A DNA stretch of 64,000 nucleotides from contig JADDOH010000323.1 in the NCBI GenBank assembly GCA_016648135.1, positions 124,001 through 188,000 on the forward strand, written 5' to 3'. This document shows positions 46,376 to 58,287 of this stretch, one piece after another (the stretch's first letter is position 1; every line of letters begins with the position of its first letter). The notes beneath the pieces are model-generated. The model searched no databases, was not told the origin of the DNA, and saw only the letters and a program-made list of their open reading frames with translations. The DNA is from Agrypnia vestita. Its lineage: Eukaryota > Arthropoda > Insecta > Trichoptera > Phryganeidae. The translations under genes and the position numbers were made by a program.

Positions 46376-47676
46376 TTAGGTCCTTACATATGAAATTGAC
46401 GTTTAGTATGGGAGGAACATAAAGCCGATTTTTTTTATTATAATATATTTATTTAATCAAAGTATGTACCATTGCTATCTATGCACTTTTGCCATCTCAT
46501 AGGTAGTTCATCGATCCCTTTACTATAAAAACCATTCGGACGGGAATCAATAAAATCTTTGAAGGCGGTTTTGACTGCCCCATCGGAGTTGAATTTTTTC
46601 CTTTGCAAGAAGTTATCCAAATTTCGAAAAAAATGGTAATCTGTTGGGGCAAGGTCCGGAGAGTACGGTGGATGTCTTAGACATTCCAATTGAAGCTCCT
46701 CTAATTTGGTAGCCGTCTGTTGTGCAGTGTGTGGTCTAGCGTTATCATGAAGCAGCAGTGGCCTAGAGCGATTAACCAGCCTCGGTTGTTTAGCAGCTAG
46801 CTTTTCCATCATGGTTTGCAGTTGCTGACAATAGACATCTGCCGTAATCGTCTGGCCAGATTTAAGAAAGCTGTAGTGAACGACACCAGCACTAGTCCAC
46901 CAAACGCTCACAAGTAACTTTTTTGGAGTCAATTTTCGCTTGGGGCATGGTTTGGCTGGTTTGGCAGGGTTCAGCCATTACGATGAGCGCTTCCGATTAT
47001 CGTACAGGATCCACTTTTCATCACAGGTAATGATTCGATTTAAAATCCCTTCATTATTGTGCCGGTTGAGTATTGCAACGCAGCAGTCAACACGCGTTTG
47101 TTGATTTGCTTCACTCAATTCGTGAGGTACCCACCTTTCAAGCTTTTTCACCTTACCAATTTGCTTCAAGTGGATTAAAACAGTTTTATCACTAACACCG
47201 CAGCCTGCAGCTAACTCGGACGTGGTTTTTGCACGACGTGAGATCCGCTTCCACAATGCCTTCCAATCTCGTTATCAACTTTGGTCTCGGCAGTCCCACG
47301 GGGGCTTGTTTCTGAGCGATCGAAATTTCCAGAATCGAAAACTTGGAGACCAAAAACGCACTGTGTTTTCTTTTGCCGTGCACCCAGTCGCCCGAGTACA
47401 CATCATTAATCCTTCGAGCCGTTTCTGCAGCACTGGTGCCACGGTAGAACTCGTACTCGTTAATAACGCGATATTTCAAGTTTTTCATTTTATAAACTGA
47501 GTGACGCAAAGAAAAAAACAATTGAGGAAAAAACAAATGAATTATAATTTTCAAAACACAAATACATGAGTAAAAAGCTGTATAAATTTGGATTTGGAAT
47601 TCCTAACCAATGAGAAGATATTTGAGATCAAATTTGCCAGTACGGTAAAACGTCAATTTCATATGTAAGGACCTAA
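46376..47676 (-). mobile_element. mariner element, full length but mutated
   Basis: TTAGGTCCTTACATATGAAA-type inverted repeats at both ends and TA on both sides. 1301 bp, slightly longer than the intact 1285-bp copy because of several small insertions in one 170-bp stretch. It sits inside a piggyBac-like element and is therefore the younger insertion. Confidence 0.92.
46453..47488 (-). pseudogene. mariner transposase with a stop and clustered frameshifts
   Basis: Starts at ATG 47486-47488. Residues 1 to about 45 are readable. Then at 47225-47400 numerous single-base insertions, deletions and substitutions destroy the frame. The rest is nearly identical to the intact copy except CAA to TAA at 46978-46980 (glutamine 165 to stop) and a change in FYSKGI near the end. 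TCDEKW, LLHDNARPH and PTDYHFF are all preserved. Confidence 0.88.
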
Positions 47677-47899
47677 TATATTATATATTTTTAATTATTA
47701 TAAAACAATTTCACTTAAAACATTAAAATTTACTAACTTTTAAAACATGTTTTTTTTTAAATGTGAGTAAACAGAGAAATCAATATTTTTTTAATTAGTT
47801 CAGTATTTAAAATTTTTGGACACTAGGAAATTACATAAAATAAACAAAAAGTGGCATTCTTCCAACAAAAAAATAACAATAATTTGATCTGAAAAATAG

Positions 47900-48430
47900 C
47901 TTCTGCAAGAAGGCACTACATGTTCAAGACACAAATATTTTTGCACTTGTAGCAAGTGTATTTGGTCTTTTTATTTTTTTCCATATACACTCATAGCACC
48001 GGCCATTTTTTGATGGACCAAACATCCCAGGTACCTCATCTATCCTCAAAATTTCTTACAGTCTTTGTCTCATTGACCGTGGCAAGTTCACCTGCATCTG
48101 TCGTTCTCTTATGTGAGGTTCAATCATTTTCATAGCCACATTATTAATCAAGTGACCATGTTTAAGCTTTTACTTTTGGTTATTAGCTGTATATATCACT
48201 TTGTTTATGGTACTGACATTGAGCATAGCGTAAAAGACTGCCATAGACCAGCGTCTTGTTGCTCGAGCACAATTGTAATTTGCACATAAACGATCTACGA
48301 CATCGACGCCGCCCTTGGTGTCATTGTAGCTTTAAATTATATCGTACTTTTGAGTTTCGGCATCATCGGATGACACTGATGGTCCGTCCTCATTATGTAA
48401 AAGAGACTCGAGACACTTTCGTATGACATG
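47900..48430 (-). pseudogene. piggyBac-like transposase C-terminal remnant
   Basis: Minus strand reads SYNDTKGGVDVVDRLCANYN, then CARATRRWSMAVFYAMLSVS, TINKVIYTANN, LINNVAMKMIEPHIRER and GRCYECIWKK. This is the region from the GGVD..D catalytic motif to the cysteine-containing tail of PGBD-type transposases. The N-terminal half is missing, and stops occur. Confidence 0.75.
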
Positions 48431-48869
48431 CTGAAACAATGTTTGTAATTTGAAACATATAAAGAATATTTTTGTGAAATATAAACATACATGTCATAGG
48501 ATAATGCTATAAAATAATAACAAAACTAAAAAAGGAAGTAAAAAATATATATAGCTCTGATAAAATCCTAATAATCAATAATTAAACTATGACTATTTTA
48601 CTTACGTAATCGGTGACCCCGGTCGCCAAAACTCCAGAACATGCATCCACTTCGACATCGCGGTGTGAACTGGCGGCGGGGTACGTGCAATGCGGCAGCT
48701 ACTCGAAATCACGACAAAAATCAATGGCGGGAGAAAAAGTTATTCGAATTTTTGGAAATACCCGGTCTCACAGACATATACGTCACCATTGGCGGGTTAA
48801 TCATATCAGTAATACCTACCAGTTCATTTATATGGGCGATATCATCCTGCAATGATACAATCTCTATTT

Positions 48870-48893
48870 AAAAAAAAAAAAAAAAAAAAAAAA
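48870..48893. repeat. Poly(A) run
   Basis: About 23 consecutive A just outside the right end of the piggyBac-like element. It could be the tail of a retrotransposed copy, but no body is recognised. Confidence 0.7.
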
Positions 48894-48899
48894 TATATT

Positions 48900-49600
48900 A
48901 AGTTACAATTAGTCAAAATAACGTGATTTGTTGATAAACATAAATAAAAATATCGATACTTTAAATAACAAAGAAATCCACCATCATCACTCGGCTAACT
49001 TACAAAATCGCCTAAATACATAATATTACCTTTTTAATTAAATTTTACTTAATTGTAAGTCAAGACATAATATCCTGTGCATCAAATTGAACATTCAAAT
49101 AGATTTAATTAAAATAGTAATAATACCAATCCATTTTAAGTGGTTCAGCACTTGTTGCATTTTGTGGACGCATTTCCTAAAGCTTTTGTGTTTCAAAATA
49201 ATTTTTTTTTTCATTTTGTATCCGGTTCGAAAACAACGCACATTTTTGTTTTACTTCGCACGCCATTTTTCGTTGCAGTTTATTTGAAAAAGCTTTTCAA
49301 ATAAACTATTCATAGATTCCATCCTCCAATATTTATTTGCCTTATATGATTACGTTAGGTTTTTCGATTATCTGTTTCTGATGTTTTCCATACTCTTCTC
49401 ATATATTTTCTTTACTATCTTCTCCTCGCTTATACGTTTAACATGAGCGAATTATGGTGGTGATCTTTTTTATTCTATCTACCACACTACAGCCAGCAAT
49501 ATATTCACTTCTTATTTGTTCATTCTTCATATCTTCATCCTATGAAACAAATACTTACCACACATAGCATATCCACTGTTTCCAGTCTACTTTTATTATT
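48900..49600. other. AT-rich stretch, no gene recognised
   Basis: Nothing recognised. Confidence 0.4.
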
Positions 49601-49604
49601 TTTT

Positions 49605-49920
49605 ACTCCCTTTATATTTACTCGTGGCGTCTGCTTGCTTGCTTGCCGGCTTGCCGTCGAAAAACTTTGGATCGGTTTTAACCCTTTTCCCGTGATCCAA
49701 TCGAGCTGAAACTTTGCAAGCAGACTCGTGGCGAGGATCAAGAAGATCTAGCAAATTTTCGCTAAAAAAATTAATAATTATACTATAATTTTGGATTTCT
49801 CTAATTTTTAATGTTTTTTTAATACAAGTTGTATGGATATTTCAACGCGTATGGTAGACGCGAAATCCGAAAATGAGAAAGGGAGTATTGTAAAAACTTG
49901 TTTTTTATGGGTTACTTTTT
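49605..49920 (+). mobile_element. ACTCCCTTT-family element, copy 4
   Basis: ACTCCCTTT at the left and GAAAGGGAGT at 49877-49886 form the inverted ends, then the family tail 'aaaaacttgttttttatggg' plus a T run. The body has three or four CTTG/CCGG units ('cttgcttgcttgccggcttg') and the 'gatccaatcgagctgaaact' core. Confidence 0.65.
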
Positions 49921-49934
49921 TTTGCTAATCCAGG

Positions 49935-50960
49935 CTTCATTTCTCTTCATTCTGTTGCAAAACCGATATTTTCATTTTATTTTAACGTTAATAGTTAGTA
50001 AAATATAGCCGTACAATTTACTACATAAAGATAGATGAAACAGAATTCTGTGGGATAAAAGGTTACATTACTATGGGAGCTTGAAATAAGGTATAAATTG
50101 GATGATGTTTTATCAGTCTGACAAACGTGAACCGGATAATATTGAATTTCAGTCACGGCAGAGGAGCTCCACGGGAATGGACATGAGCCACTCAGATTTT
50201 TTTTAAATTATCCAATATAGTAATTGTTTTATATGCACCAACCTTAAAAAGTGCCGTTAAAAAAAAATTTTCAACCCCTCGTAAAAAATTTACGCATGGC
50301 GGTATAACTAGGGTTATCGTATCGTAAAGGTTTATGGGTTGGAAGACAATTGATAACACACGAAATTTTTTAGCGATTTATTAATAAATTATTAATATGA
50401 ACAGAGTCACTTAACACGTATTAAATTAAAACACTTTTCTTGAATTCATACTATTTTGCAATTTATCACTTGACTATGAATTCTTTATTATCGCTGGGTA
50501 ATACTTTATCTATCACTTGCTAGAACATTCAATTCAATTCTCGCACATAGAAATCGCACTTATTTATTTCACTACTTAGGTACTTCGCTCGATTATTTCG
50601 CTTAATTTATGTCACTCCGATTATCTCACGACTCGCCACCCCAGTCGTTGTCCCGCGGCTGATATTGCACCGATACAAATTTCAAAATAATTCGACTGCG
50701 TAGCGTGGTGCTCCTTGTATCCCTGTGTTTTTCGATTTCTCGAAAACAATCTTTTATTTTCTAATGCTTACCGTAAGGTTCGAGATGTTTGTAGACATTT
50801 CTCGAATGTTATATATAATCCCAGGATGTGATAGTGTGTCCTAGAAAATCATAGAAACTAAGAACTTATTGTCATCATCGACATATTACGAGGGATTCTG
50901 TACCTCTTTTTCCATCTCGTTACAATATAAATGATTAATATTAAGGTAATAATTATTAAA
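49935..50960. other. No gene recognised; possible unclassified repeat 50260-50900
   Basis: The segment 50600-50720 is GC-richer ('cgccaccccagtcgttgtcc'). It has no long frame, no TG...CA ends that I can pair and no primer-binding site, so I cannot call it an LTR. Confidence 0.35.
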
Positions 50961-51224
50961 AGAAAAATCAATATATACATATATATATAAAGAAACCCGT
51001 GTTTCCCCATCCGCCAAGTTTTCTTCACGACACTACCACCCCCTGGTGGTTATGGTGGTAGATAGCCCTTGGTGTCACATTAAAAATGTGCGAGTTTGGT
51101 GGGGGTGGCTGTGCGTGGGTGGGAGTGGGTGATGAAAATGTGCTTTCTAGCACATTGTTTTGTTATGAGAAGGCCGCAAATGCTTCAGATTATTTCAATA
51201 TAGGCGCGCCGACTGTGTCGGTGA

Positions 51225-51283
51225 GTCTAAAAGGTTCCGGAAAAACCTGCTCTAGACAGTTCTGGAAGGAGAAGGTTCTAGAA
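51225..51283. promoter_or_regulatory. Heat-shock element cluster 1
   Basis: TTC-cg-GAA at 51235-51242, TTC-tg-GAA at 51260-51267, then GAA-gg-TTC-ta-GAA at 51271-51283 with a fourth imperfect unit (TTT). Heat-shock factor binds alternating nGAAn units spaced as here, and three perfect units are enough for a trimer. Confidence 0.6.
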
Positions 51284-51336
51284 AATTTCCGATAGTTCTA
51301 TAAGGTTCTAAATTGAGTGGCGGAATGTGTAGGTGT

Positions 51337-51415
51337 GTCTAGAAGGTTCCTGTACATTCGAAAAATTTCTTGAAAGTTCTGAAAGGAGAATGTTCTAGAA
51401 GGTTCACGAAAGTTC
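51337..51415. promoter_or_regulatory. Heat-shock element cluster 2 (five perfect units)
   Basis: Five alternating triplets TTC, GAA, TTC, GAA, TTC, each separated by exactly two bases, at 51393-51415. Upstream are TTC-tt-GAA-ag-TTC at 51367-51379 and a GTC-ta-GAA-gg-TTC at 51337-51349. This is a textbook heat-shock factor binding array. Confidence 0.7.
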
Positions 51416-52372
51416 TATGACGATCCAAACAGTGTACTAAAAATCTACGCGTGCGAAGCCGCGCGGGCACAACTAGTTATGAAAATAAAAGTTTTATTTT
51501 AATAATAATGTCACCACAAAGTTCAAGCCTTCATACAGAAGAAAAAATATTCTTCGAACAGTTAATAATTATGTCGAATATTTTCGGTAGACCTACGATA
51601 CTGCATGGTGGGGGAAAGGTTCAAATCGGGAGGCAAATTCGATGATCTTTAAGAGTTTCCGGCACTTATTTTGCACTTACTATCCAACATCGATCATCTT
51701 TGGCGAGTTTGCTAACTGTGTTTCATGAATCGATAACTCGCTAGCTAATTGAAGCGTTATGGCAAACTTCGGGGCAATTAAAATTTTATCACATTTAAAC
51801 TTGGTAAATAGTGCCCCCAGAAATTTGCCCTTTTTCTTCGGAAAAATTCCGTCGAGGATTCACGCACGAATAAATTTCAGATAAGGGTGACCAAATGTTG
51901 TACAATTACTGTGGAAGCAATTAAGAGTATCTTACCTCGAGTCTGTTGAAGTAGGACGAAATGTCCACAGTCAAATAATGTCCGACAAAGGCAAGTAGGG
52001 CGACCTGATCAGTCAGAGGACCTCGTCTTTACTGGTTCTCAATATTGAAGAGAGGAAAAATTCATTTTGAAGAGTAGTATAAAGTGGGAGGGTGATTTCA
52101 ATTGAACTGTATTCAAGATTTGTTTCACATTATTATTACAAAGAACAGATTAATCCTTCGCAAATGATACGCTTTTTGTATCAATGATTGTAGCAATTAT
52201 TCTCATTTATTTATTCCTCTTTTTATTATTTTTTATATGTTCTATTTAAAGGTACACAATAAACAGCAAATGTAAAAAAATACATCCCACCGTGAATGAG
52301 CTGTGTTATGATTTATGTTAATTGATTATTCAATAAAAAATTTACATACATTTACTTACTTACTTACCATCA

Positions 52373-52857
52373 CGCCGTTCCCTCGTGGGGGTAGGCAGAG
52401 AGTATAGAGCGCCACACTCTTCTGTCCTGGCATACAACTCTCGCCTCATACACATTCATACATCATGGCATGCAAGCTCGCCAAGTCTTGCCACGTCTTC
52501 TGCGGTCATCAACTCTTTCTGGCGCCATCAACACTTGCATTATATATCTTTCTTACCATGCTTTCAAAATTCATTTGCTCAATATGCCCAAACCATCTGC
52601 GCGACCCTTTTTTAATTCTATTAAATATGCTAAGATCACATTCATTCCAACAGAAGATTACATTCATTGCTAATATCTTCATTCTTTACTCTATCATAAA
52701 TGGATTTGTCATCTTTACTCTATCATAAATAGATTTGTCACGCATACGTCTAAGGGATTTCATCTCCACTGCATTCAGTCTGCTTTTCTGCCAGTTCCAG
52801 GCTTCACTTGCGTACATCAGTGTTGGTACCAGAATTATATAATGTACCGTTACGCGT
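52373..52857 (-). pseudogene. LINE reverse-transcriptase C terminus with 3' end (copy A)
   Basis: Minus strand reads LVPTLMYASEAWNWQKSRLN, AVEMKSLRRMRDKSIYDRVK, and then, after a stop, WNECDLSIFNRIKKGSRRWF and GHIEQMNFESMVRKIYNAS. This is the 'LPTLLYGSE.W..QK...R..A.EM..LR...G..R.DR..N..I....' block of a common lepidopteran LINE. A short local duplication ('ctttactctatcataaat' twice) lies within. The 3' end carries an (AAGT)n tail at 52355-52370. Not functional. Confidence 0.75.
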
Positions 52858-53612
52858 TGCCTCGGTAGACATATTTATATTAGAAGACACATTTCTATCC
52901 ACCTATAAAACATATTTATATCCACCTATAAAAATTATACTTTTATCACAGTAGACATCAAAAAACAAAGTTATAGTTTTCCAATGAAACTTTGTTGAGC
53001 TATTAAAAAATGCCAATTATTTAAGATCAAAAATTACTTGATGTACTTAAAATTCCCATAAAATATTTTGTTTGTAAAGAAAATCATGGACACTTTCATT
53101 TTACATAATATTATATCATATATAGTAACGTGTCGATTAATTAAAAAAAACGTTATTTTAAAATCTACCGTGCTTCTCCTCCCGTGCTCCTTCGTGCCCT
53201 CCCCCAATAAATTATTAGAGAATATAAAATTGAACAAACTTGAAATTATTACTGTTCATAATTTATTTATTTACTGGCATGAGTAGCTTTACAACAAAAG
53301 TCAGAACAAAATATTAAATAAAATTCATTTACTATTTCGGTATTATAAATGTGATCAGAAAACGTGTACATAGGAGGGGAGGTCAACAAGTCCGCGGAGT
53401 GGAGAAAGAGGGAGGATGGTATGTCCACTTGCTTAGTATCATAAATTGAGATCTCATCATGAGTAGGATGTAGAGTCTCGGCACTACAATGTTATTCGTT
53501 TATGAAATATCACCATGCAAACAACTCAATTCGGAATAAAACAACAACTATATAGAAAAACAAAAATCACGTTATAAAGTTCCTTACCAAGCGAGGAAAA
53601 TCTCCTCATATC

Positions 53613-54015
53613 AAACTGCGTAAGATGAAAATTGTTTACGGAGGTCAGTTTTCTGATAAAATTGTGATTTACAAATGGCTTGGTCTTTTCGAACAGGACA
53701 GAGAATCAATAGAAGACAACCCTCACCCAGGATGAACGTTGATGCCACCACATCCGATATTATTGAAAAGGTTAAAAAATCAATTTATTTAGCGGTTCGT
53801 CGAACATCAAACGGCTTTTCGCATAAGTAGGAGTATCAGAAACCACAATTTTGAGGACTACATAAACATCTTAGTATTACACAAGTCAGTGCAAGATGGC
53901 TGCCAAGAATGCTCACACAGCGTAAAAAACAGCAAAGAATTGACTGATCAAAGCTCTTTTTGGATCTGTGTGGTGAAGGCTCTAATCTCATTTTGGAATA
54001 TTGTGTTCATTGTTT
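53613..54015 (+). pseudogene. mariner-like transposase N-terminal fragment (copy A)
   Basis: Frames give VYGGQFSDKIVIYKWLGLFE, QDRESIEDNPHPG, DATTSDIIEKVKKSIYLAVR, then TQVSARWLPRMLTQRKKQQR and LILEYCV. These match the N-terminal half of a mariner transposase ('V..W..RF..GRES.EDD.R.GRP', '..I..V...V..DRR', 'V.ARWVPR.LT..QK..R'). It is interrupted by stops and frameshifts; the catalytic half is gone. No inverted repeats were found. Confidence 0.65.
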
Positions 54016-54561
54016 TGAATTTTAATCCAAACGAGTCGATGCAATGATATAAGAGGTGTACAACACCCCTTAAGAAGTTTAAGTCTCAGAATTGCCTGGA
54101 AAGTTGATGGCTGATTACTGTATAATATTACTGTTTAAGTTGAATACTGTATAATTATGTATCATTGCCGACCTCTTGATCTATTCTCAGTCTTCGTATT
54201 ATTAAAAAATGTTAAAATGACTCCTAAAAAGTTTTTATACGAGTATTTTGCATAAAATGTTTTATATATATTTTCACACGTTACAAAAAATACATAAATT
54301 TGTAGTACAAACCTAAATGTGTTGCTTACCAAATATTTTTTGTGTTGAATTGATGAATATTTTTGAAAGATGGACAAACCATTTCTTATTCAAGCCTTAG
54401 TAATGATAAAAAGTAAGGTCTTTGTCTGGAACCAGAGCAGAAACCTCCACCAGGAGTCCCTCTCAAATAAAAGCCCTAAATTAGTTTTAGATTTATTATG
54501 TCCCCGTTTGTGGAACGACCTGGGTATTTCTTTCCTCCCTTCGTCGTTTAAAATGGACACG

Positions 54562-57500
54562 GAAGTGAAAAAATAGCATTAGTAATGAGTGAGGCTCAGG
54601 AAATGTAAGGCTTTTAATTGCAATGCTAACGGAACGACGTTTAATCAAGGCTTTTTGTTAATTCTGTCTGTTGAAAAGCTTCTCTAGAGAGCTTTTTCTT
54701 TTGATCCATGTTTATTCGGTTTCATTTAGAGAATATTAAAGGTTTCTGAATAGTAAATAAAAATAACGATCATTATGAAATGGCGAGATGTAAGTTATTA
54801 ATGGTGTTGTAGTTAGGATAAATATAAAGACTGCCATGGGACACAGCGTTTAATCAAGTTAATTCCACTTTCACAACACAAACCTCATCTTTAATTAAAA
54901 TAAACTTCAGATTTTAGCGTTAAAGAAATGATTTACCTAGTTAATAATTTATTTTCATCTAGTCTGAACACATTTAAATTGTAAACATATTTACCTAACA
55001 TATACTTACTACTACTTCTACTGAACTACATGTGCATATATAGTGCTTTGTCTTATATGTCAGCATATTTAGTGCTACGCAATAAACATCAAAATGAAAA
55101 ATATACATATAGAGATTTGTGTCATATTTCATAAAAATATTAAAAAAAGAAAGTTTTATTTAATTTACTATTATCATATGATTACTATTTTATATTACTA
55201 TACTATTATTATTTTTTGTTGGATTCGTGAAAATGAAGAAATATCATAATAAGGTATTTCAAAAAAATAAATATACAATTAATTAATCACAATATTTTAC
55301 GAGAAATTAGTTAATAAGATCAAAAAATAATATCGCTAGCTTTCTTACTTATTGATTTTGTACGCTGGGTAAAGTCTAAAAAGTAGAAAATTATATTACA
55401 TAAAAAATATTAAATAAATTTTGGACAAAAAAATTTTGCTTCACTCTCCAAATAAAACTTCACTCTCCGTGTGCTCCATCAAAAACATAATTATATAATA
55501 TATATCAATATCAAAAGGGAGAATCAAAACTTTTTTTGTCCGAAATTTTTTTTTTTCAGTAGGTACATGTAAATTTAAACATGGTTCTTAAAAATAAATA
55601 TTTTTCAATTAAATGAATTTAATTTAAAAAAAACGAATGATAAATAAATTATAAAATCATCTATCGAAAAAATATACCTGGCGCTACCTATCAATTTCGA
55701 GCAATAGGGTTTTGAGCAACATTGTTAATAAAAAAATATTATATAAAAAATCTCTATATGTTAAAAGACACGTATCTCTTAGAAACATGTTGGAGAAATT
55801 TGGCGACATCTGTACGAATTATAGTTACTTTATTACGAATGCAAATGCCGCGGCTTATGAATGTGTTACTTACGCACGCACATTTGCTTACCAAAGGAAT
55901 GATAAATTGACTTGAGATCTACAGAGGAAAGGTCCAGATGCATGGATAGTTACAAATTATGATGTCATGGTTTGGATGAGTAAAGAGGTACCTTAAACAA
56001 TAAAAGTGTTAAAAAATCAATATCTCAAGATATATCATGAGAACATCTAGAGAACTATTAGATCTAACATCTCATAATGTAGGAAAAATCGTAAATCTGG
56101 GCCTTAAAAGATGAAGATTATTATGGCTGAAGATCCTGAGGGATTGCTTTACTATAGAAAACTGACCAGTAGTTTTTTTTGGACAGTGGCAAATAAAATT
56201 TTGATAGCCAATATGATTGCCAAAGTCCGTTGCAAGAATGAGGAAGAAGAAGAAGCTAGAACGGTAAAAACGTTTATCTATCTTTCGGACTCGATGAAAC
56301 CCAGACTTTTTTAGGGGCTGTAATCTCGGTGCCGAGCTGGTCTAAATAACGGGACTACGAAGATAAATTCTTCGGGGCTTTAAAATTAATAAAATGTTCA
56401 AAATGTTATCCTTTCGAATTTTTGTTTCACATATTCTGATCTTCACCACCTTATTCCAACCGTTATTTTTCATTTTTTTATATAATTTTTTTCATTAGCA
56501 ACATATTGTTAATAGAGGTTAATAATATTTAAGAAAATAAAAATATATTTTGCATTAAATAATGAATTTGTTGGAATATAAACATGTTGCAGGGACTACG
56601 CTCCTTTCTTTAGGAAATAATGTATACTTAAAATTAAAAATTGAAACATAGACATTACAAATTCAAAAAATATATATAAAAGATATAGATTACTAATTAA
56701 ATACTAATGTGAAAAAAAAATTATTGGTAACTATTTGCAAAAAGGACCTGATTATTTATAATCTGATTATGTAATTCTCTTATTTGGATCTAAAATTTGT
56801 AAGCCCGTTGTAACAAATACTTTGTACCTTTCCTGATAAAGGGACAAATTTTTGGTTAAAACAATGTGTATTCTTGTTAATTTTAAAAATAATGTTATCA
56901 CAATCAGTTATTGAATATTAAAAATCTTTATCTAAATATTTATTTTTAAATCCCATTTTTTGTCCTAAATCTAAAATGAAAAATATCCAAGTAACTTAAA
57001 AAAATCCATGTAATTTTTTAAGTATCGAAAAATTTACAATTTTTTATCTAAGATTTAATTATAAGTAAATTCAAGGGAGTAAATAGAGAAAATGTAAGGA
57101 TTTAAAATCAACATAAATAGTTTCAAATGCGTTTTTTAATAGCAACTAAATAAAAAAAAACTGGAAAAATAGCAATTAAAGTAAGATCATCGCTAAATAA
57201 AGAAACCTTTTAATTTTTTTCTAATTGAGGTCGGATTATTAATCTCAAAATATTAAATGATTTTTTATTTTAGTTTAATTTATGATAAATTGAACTTTAC
57301 ACACGAGTTAAAGTTTTGAATTTTATTTAATTTAAGTATGTTTTTTTTTTTATATTATATATATTATATAGTTATCTATATTTTGTTATTATATATTTTA
57401 TATAACTATATATTTTTTCTAATAATGTATAAATCCAGATAAATGTAAAATTAGGATCCTGGGATGGAAATTGCCACTACGTTAATCCTGGTTGTGAAAA

Positions 57501-58287
57501 AACCTTTGGGATTGAAAGCCCAACCAGTGTTTTCAATGTATAAGTGATTTATTTCAATTTCTTCGAATAATTTCCTATAATATTCATTATTTATCATCAT
57601 CGTTATTCTATCCTTATATTATGAATAAATTTTCCTAATACACATAATCTTCCCGTCATTAAATAATATCTGAACCATATCTTATTATACAGTATGAGTA
57701 AATTTTCTCGTTTTTATTCTGCACGCTAAGTGCACGCTGTCTGCATTAAGTGGAGAACTCCACTAAAACAATGATTAAAATTGAAAATAATTTCATTTTG
57801 CATGTTTAACATTCTACGAAGCGTAATATACTAACGAGTATAACATGAGCGAAACATGCACCTAATTACTGAACTTTAAGCGGAGGTGTATACCTACTCA
57901 TATTTTTCCTTTTCTGTTACACGTAAACCCTCTTACCATCCAACCTCAATTAAAATTAAATTTAAATATGCATATTTAATTCAATACAGAAAAAAAAAAT
58001 TGAATAATTAATCATTTTTCTATTAAGTTCATAATAGTATTTAAGAAATTAAACAAAATTAGTATTTAAACGTACTAAAAAATATTTGTTTGTAGGATTT
58101 TAAATTTTTTTTATTTTAAAATAAATTTAAGCAAATCAAACGAGAATTGCAAAATATTGATGATCCATAGTGTAATTAAGATAAGAAGAATCATATTCCA
58201 GGATAATGAAAAAGAGGAGAAAGTGTATACATTTAATATTTAATTTAATACATATATTATGTGTTACATAAATGAGTTTTTAAAATA
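54562..58287. other. AT-rich stretch, no gene recognised
   Basis: Short chance frames only. At 56120-56270 a patch ending in GAGGAAGAAGAAGAAG may be a LINE 3' tail, but the coding match is weak. (TA)-rich tracts occur near 57340-57420. Confidence 0.35.

Larger units (their letters stand above)
46203..48796 (-). mobile_element. piggyBac-like element interrupted by a mariner
   Basis: Flanked by TTAA at 46199-46202 and 48797-48800. The ends match as inverted repeats: CCGCCATTGGTGACGT at the left, and at the right the reverse complement of CCGCCAATGGTGACGT, with one mismatch in 16. A CCCGGTCTCAC block lies inside each end. Subtracting the 1301-bp mariner leaves about 1.3 kb, so this is an internally deleted copy holding only the 3' part of a transposase. 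Confidence 0.75.
50968..51476 (+). mobile_element. Non-autonomous Helitron-like element with heat-shock elements
   Basis: The 3' end has a GC hairpin region ('acgcgtgcgaagccgcgcgg') followed by GCACAACTAG and then T, matching the Helitron rule of a hairpin about 10 nt before CTRR at an A/T target. The proposed 5' end starts TC (50968) in A-rich DNA and is followed by 'atatatataaagaaacccg', a common start for insect Helitrons, but this end is less certain. Inside are two diverged repeats of about 118 bp (from 51213 and 51331) rich in TTC/GAA triplets. There is no coding sequence. Confidence 0.55.
51479..54561 (+). repeat. Direct segmental duplication, copy A (3.1 kb)
   Basis: From about 51479 the sequence matches 60804-64000 at high identity, with scattered substitutions and small indels. 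Differences include segments near 53180-53360 that are absent from copy B and a SINE present only in copy B. It contains a LINE 3' end, a mariner-like fragment and unidentified sequence. The real right boundary is unknown because copy B runs off the window. Confidence 0.92.

Noticed and set aside
50260..50960. Solo LTR
   Set aside because: No pairable TG...CA ends, target duplication or primer site could be found.
54370..54576. 68-codon frame containing LLCPRLWNDLG
   Set aside because: Briefly resembles a LINE C terminus (PRLWN.LP), but the surrounding residues do not fit; left as part of the duplication.
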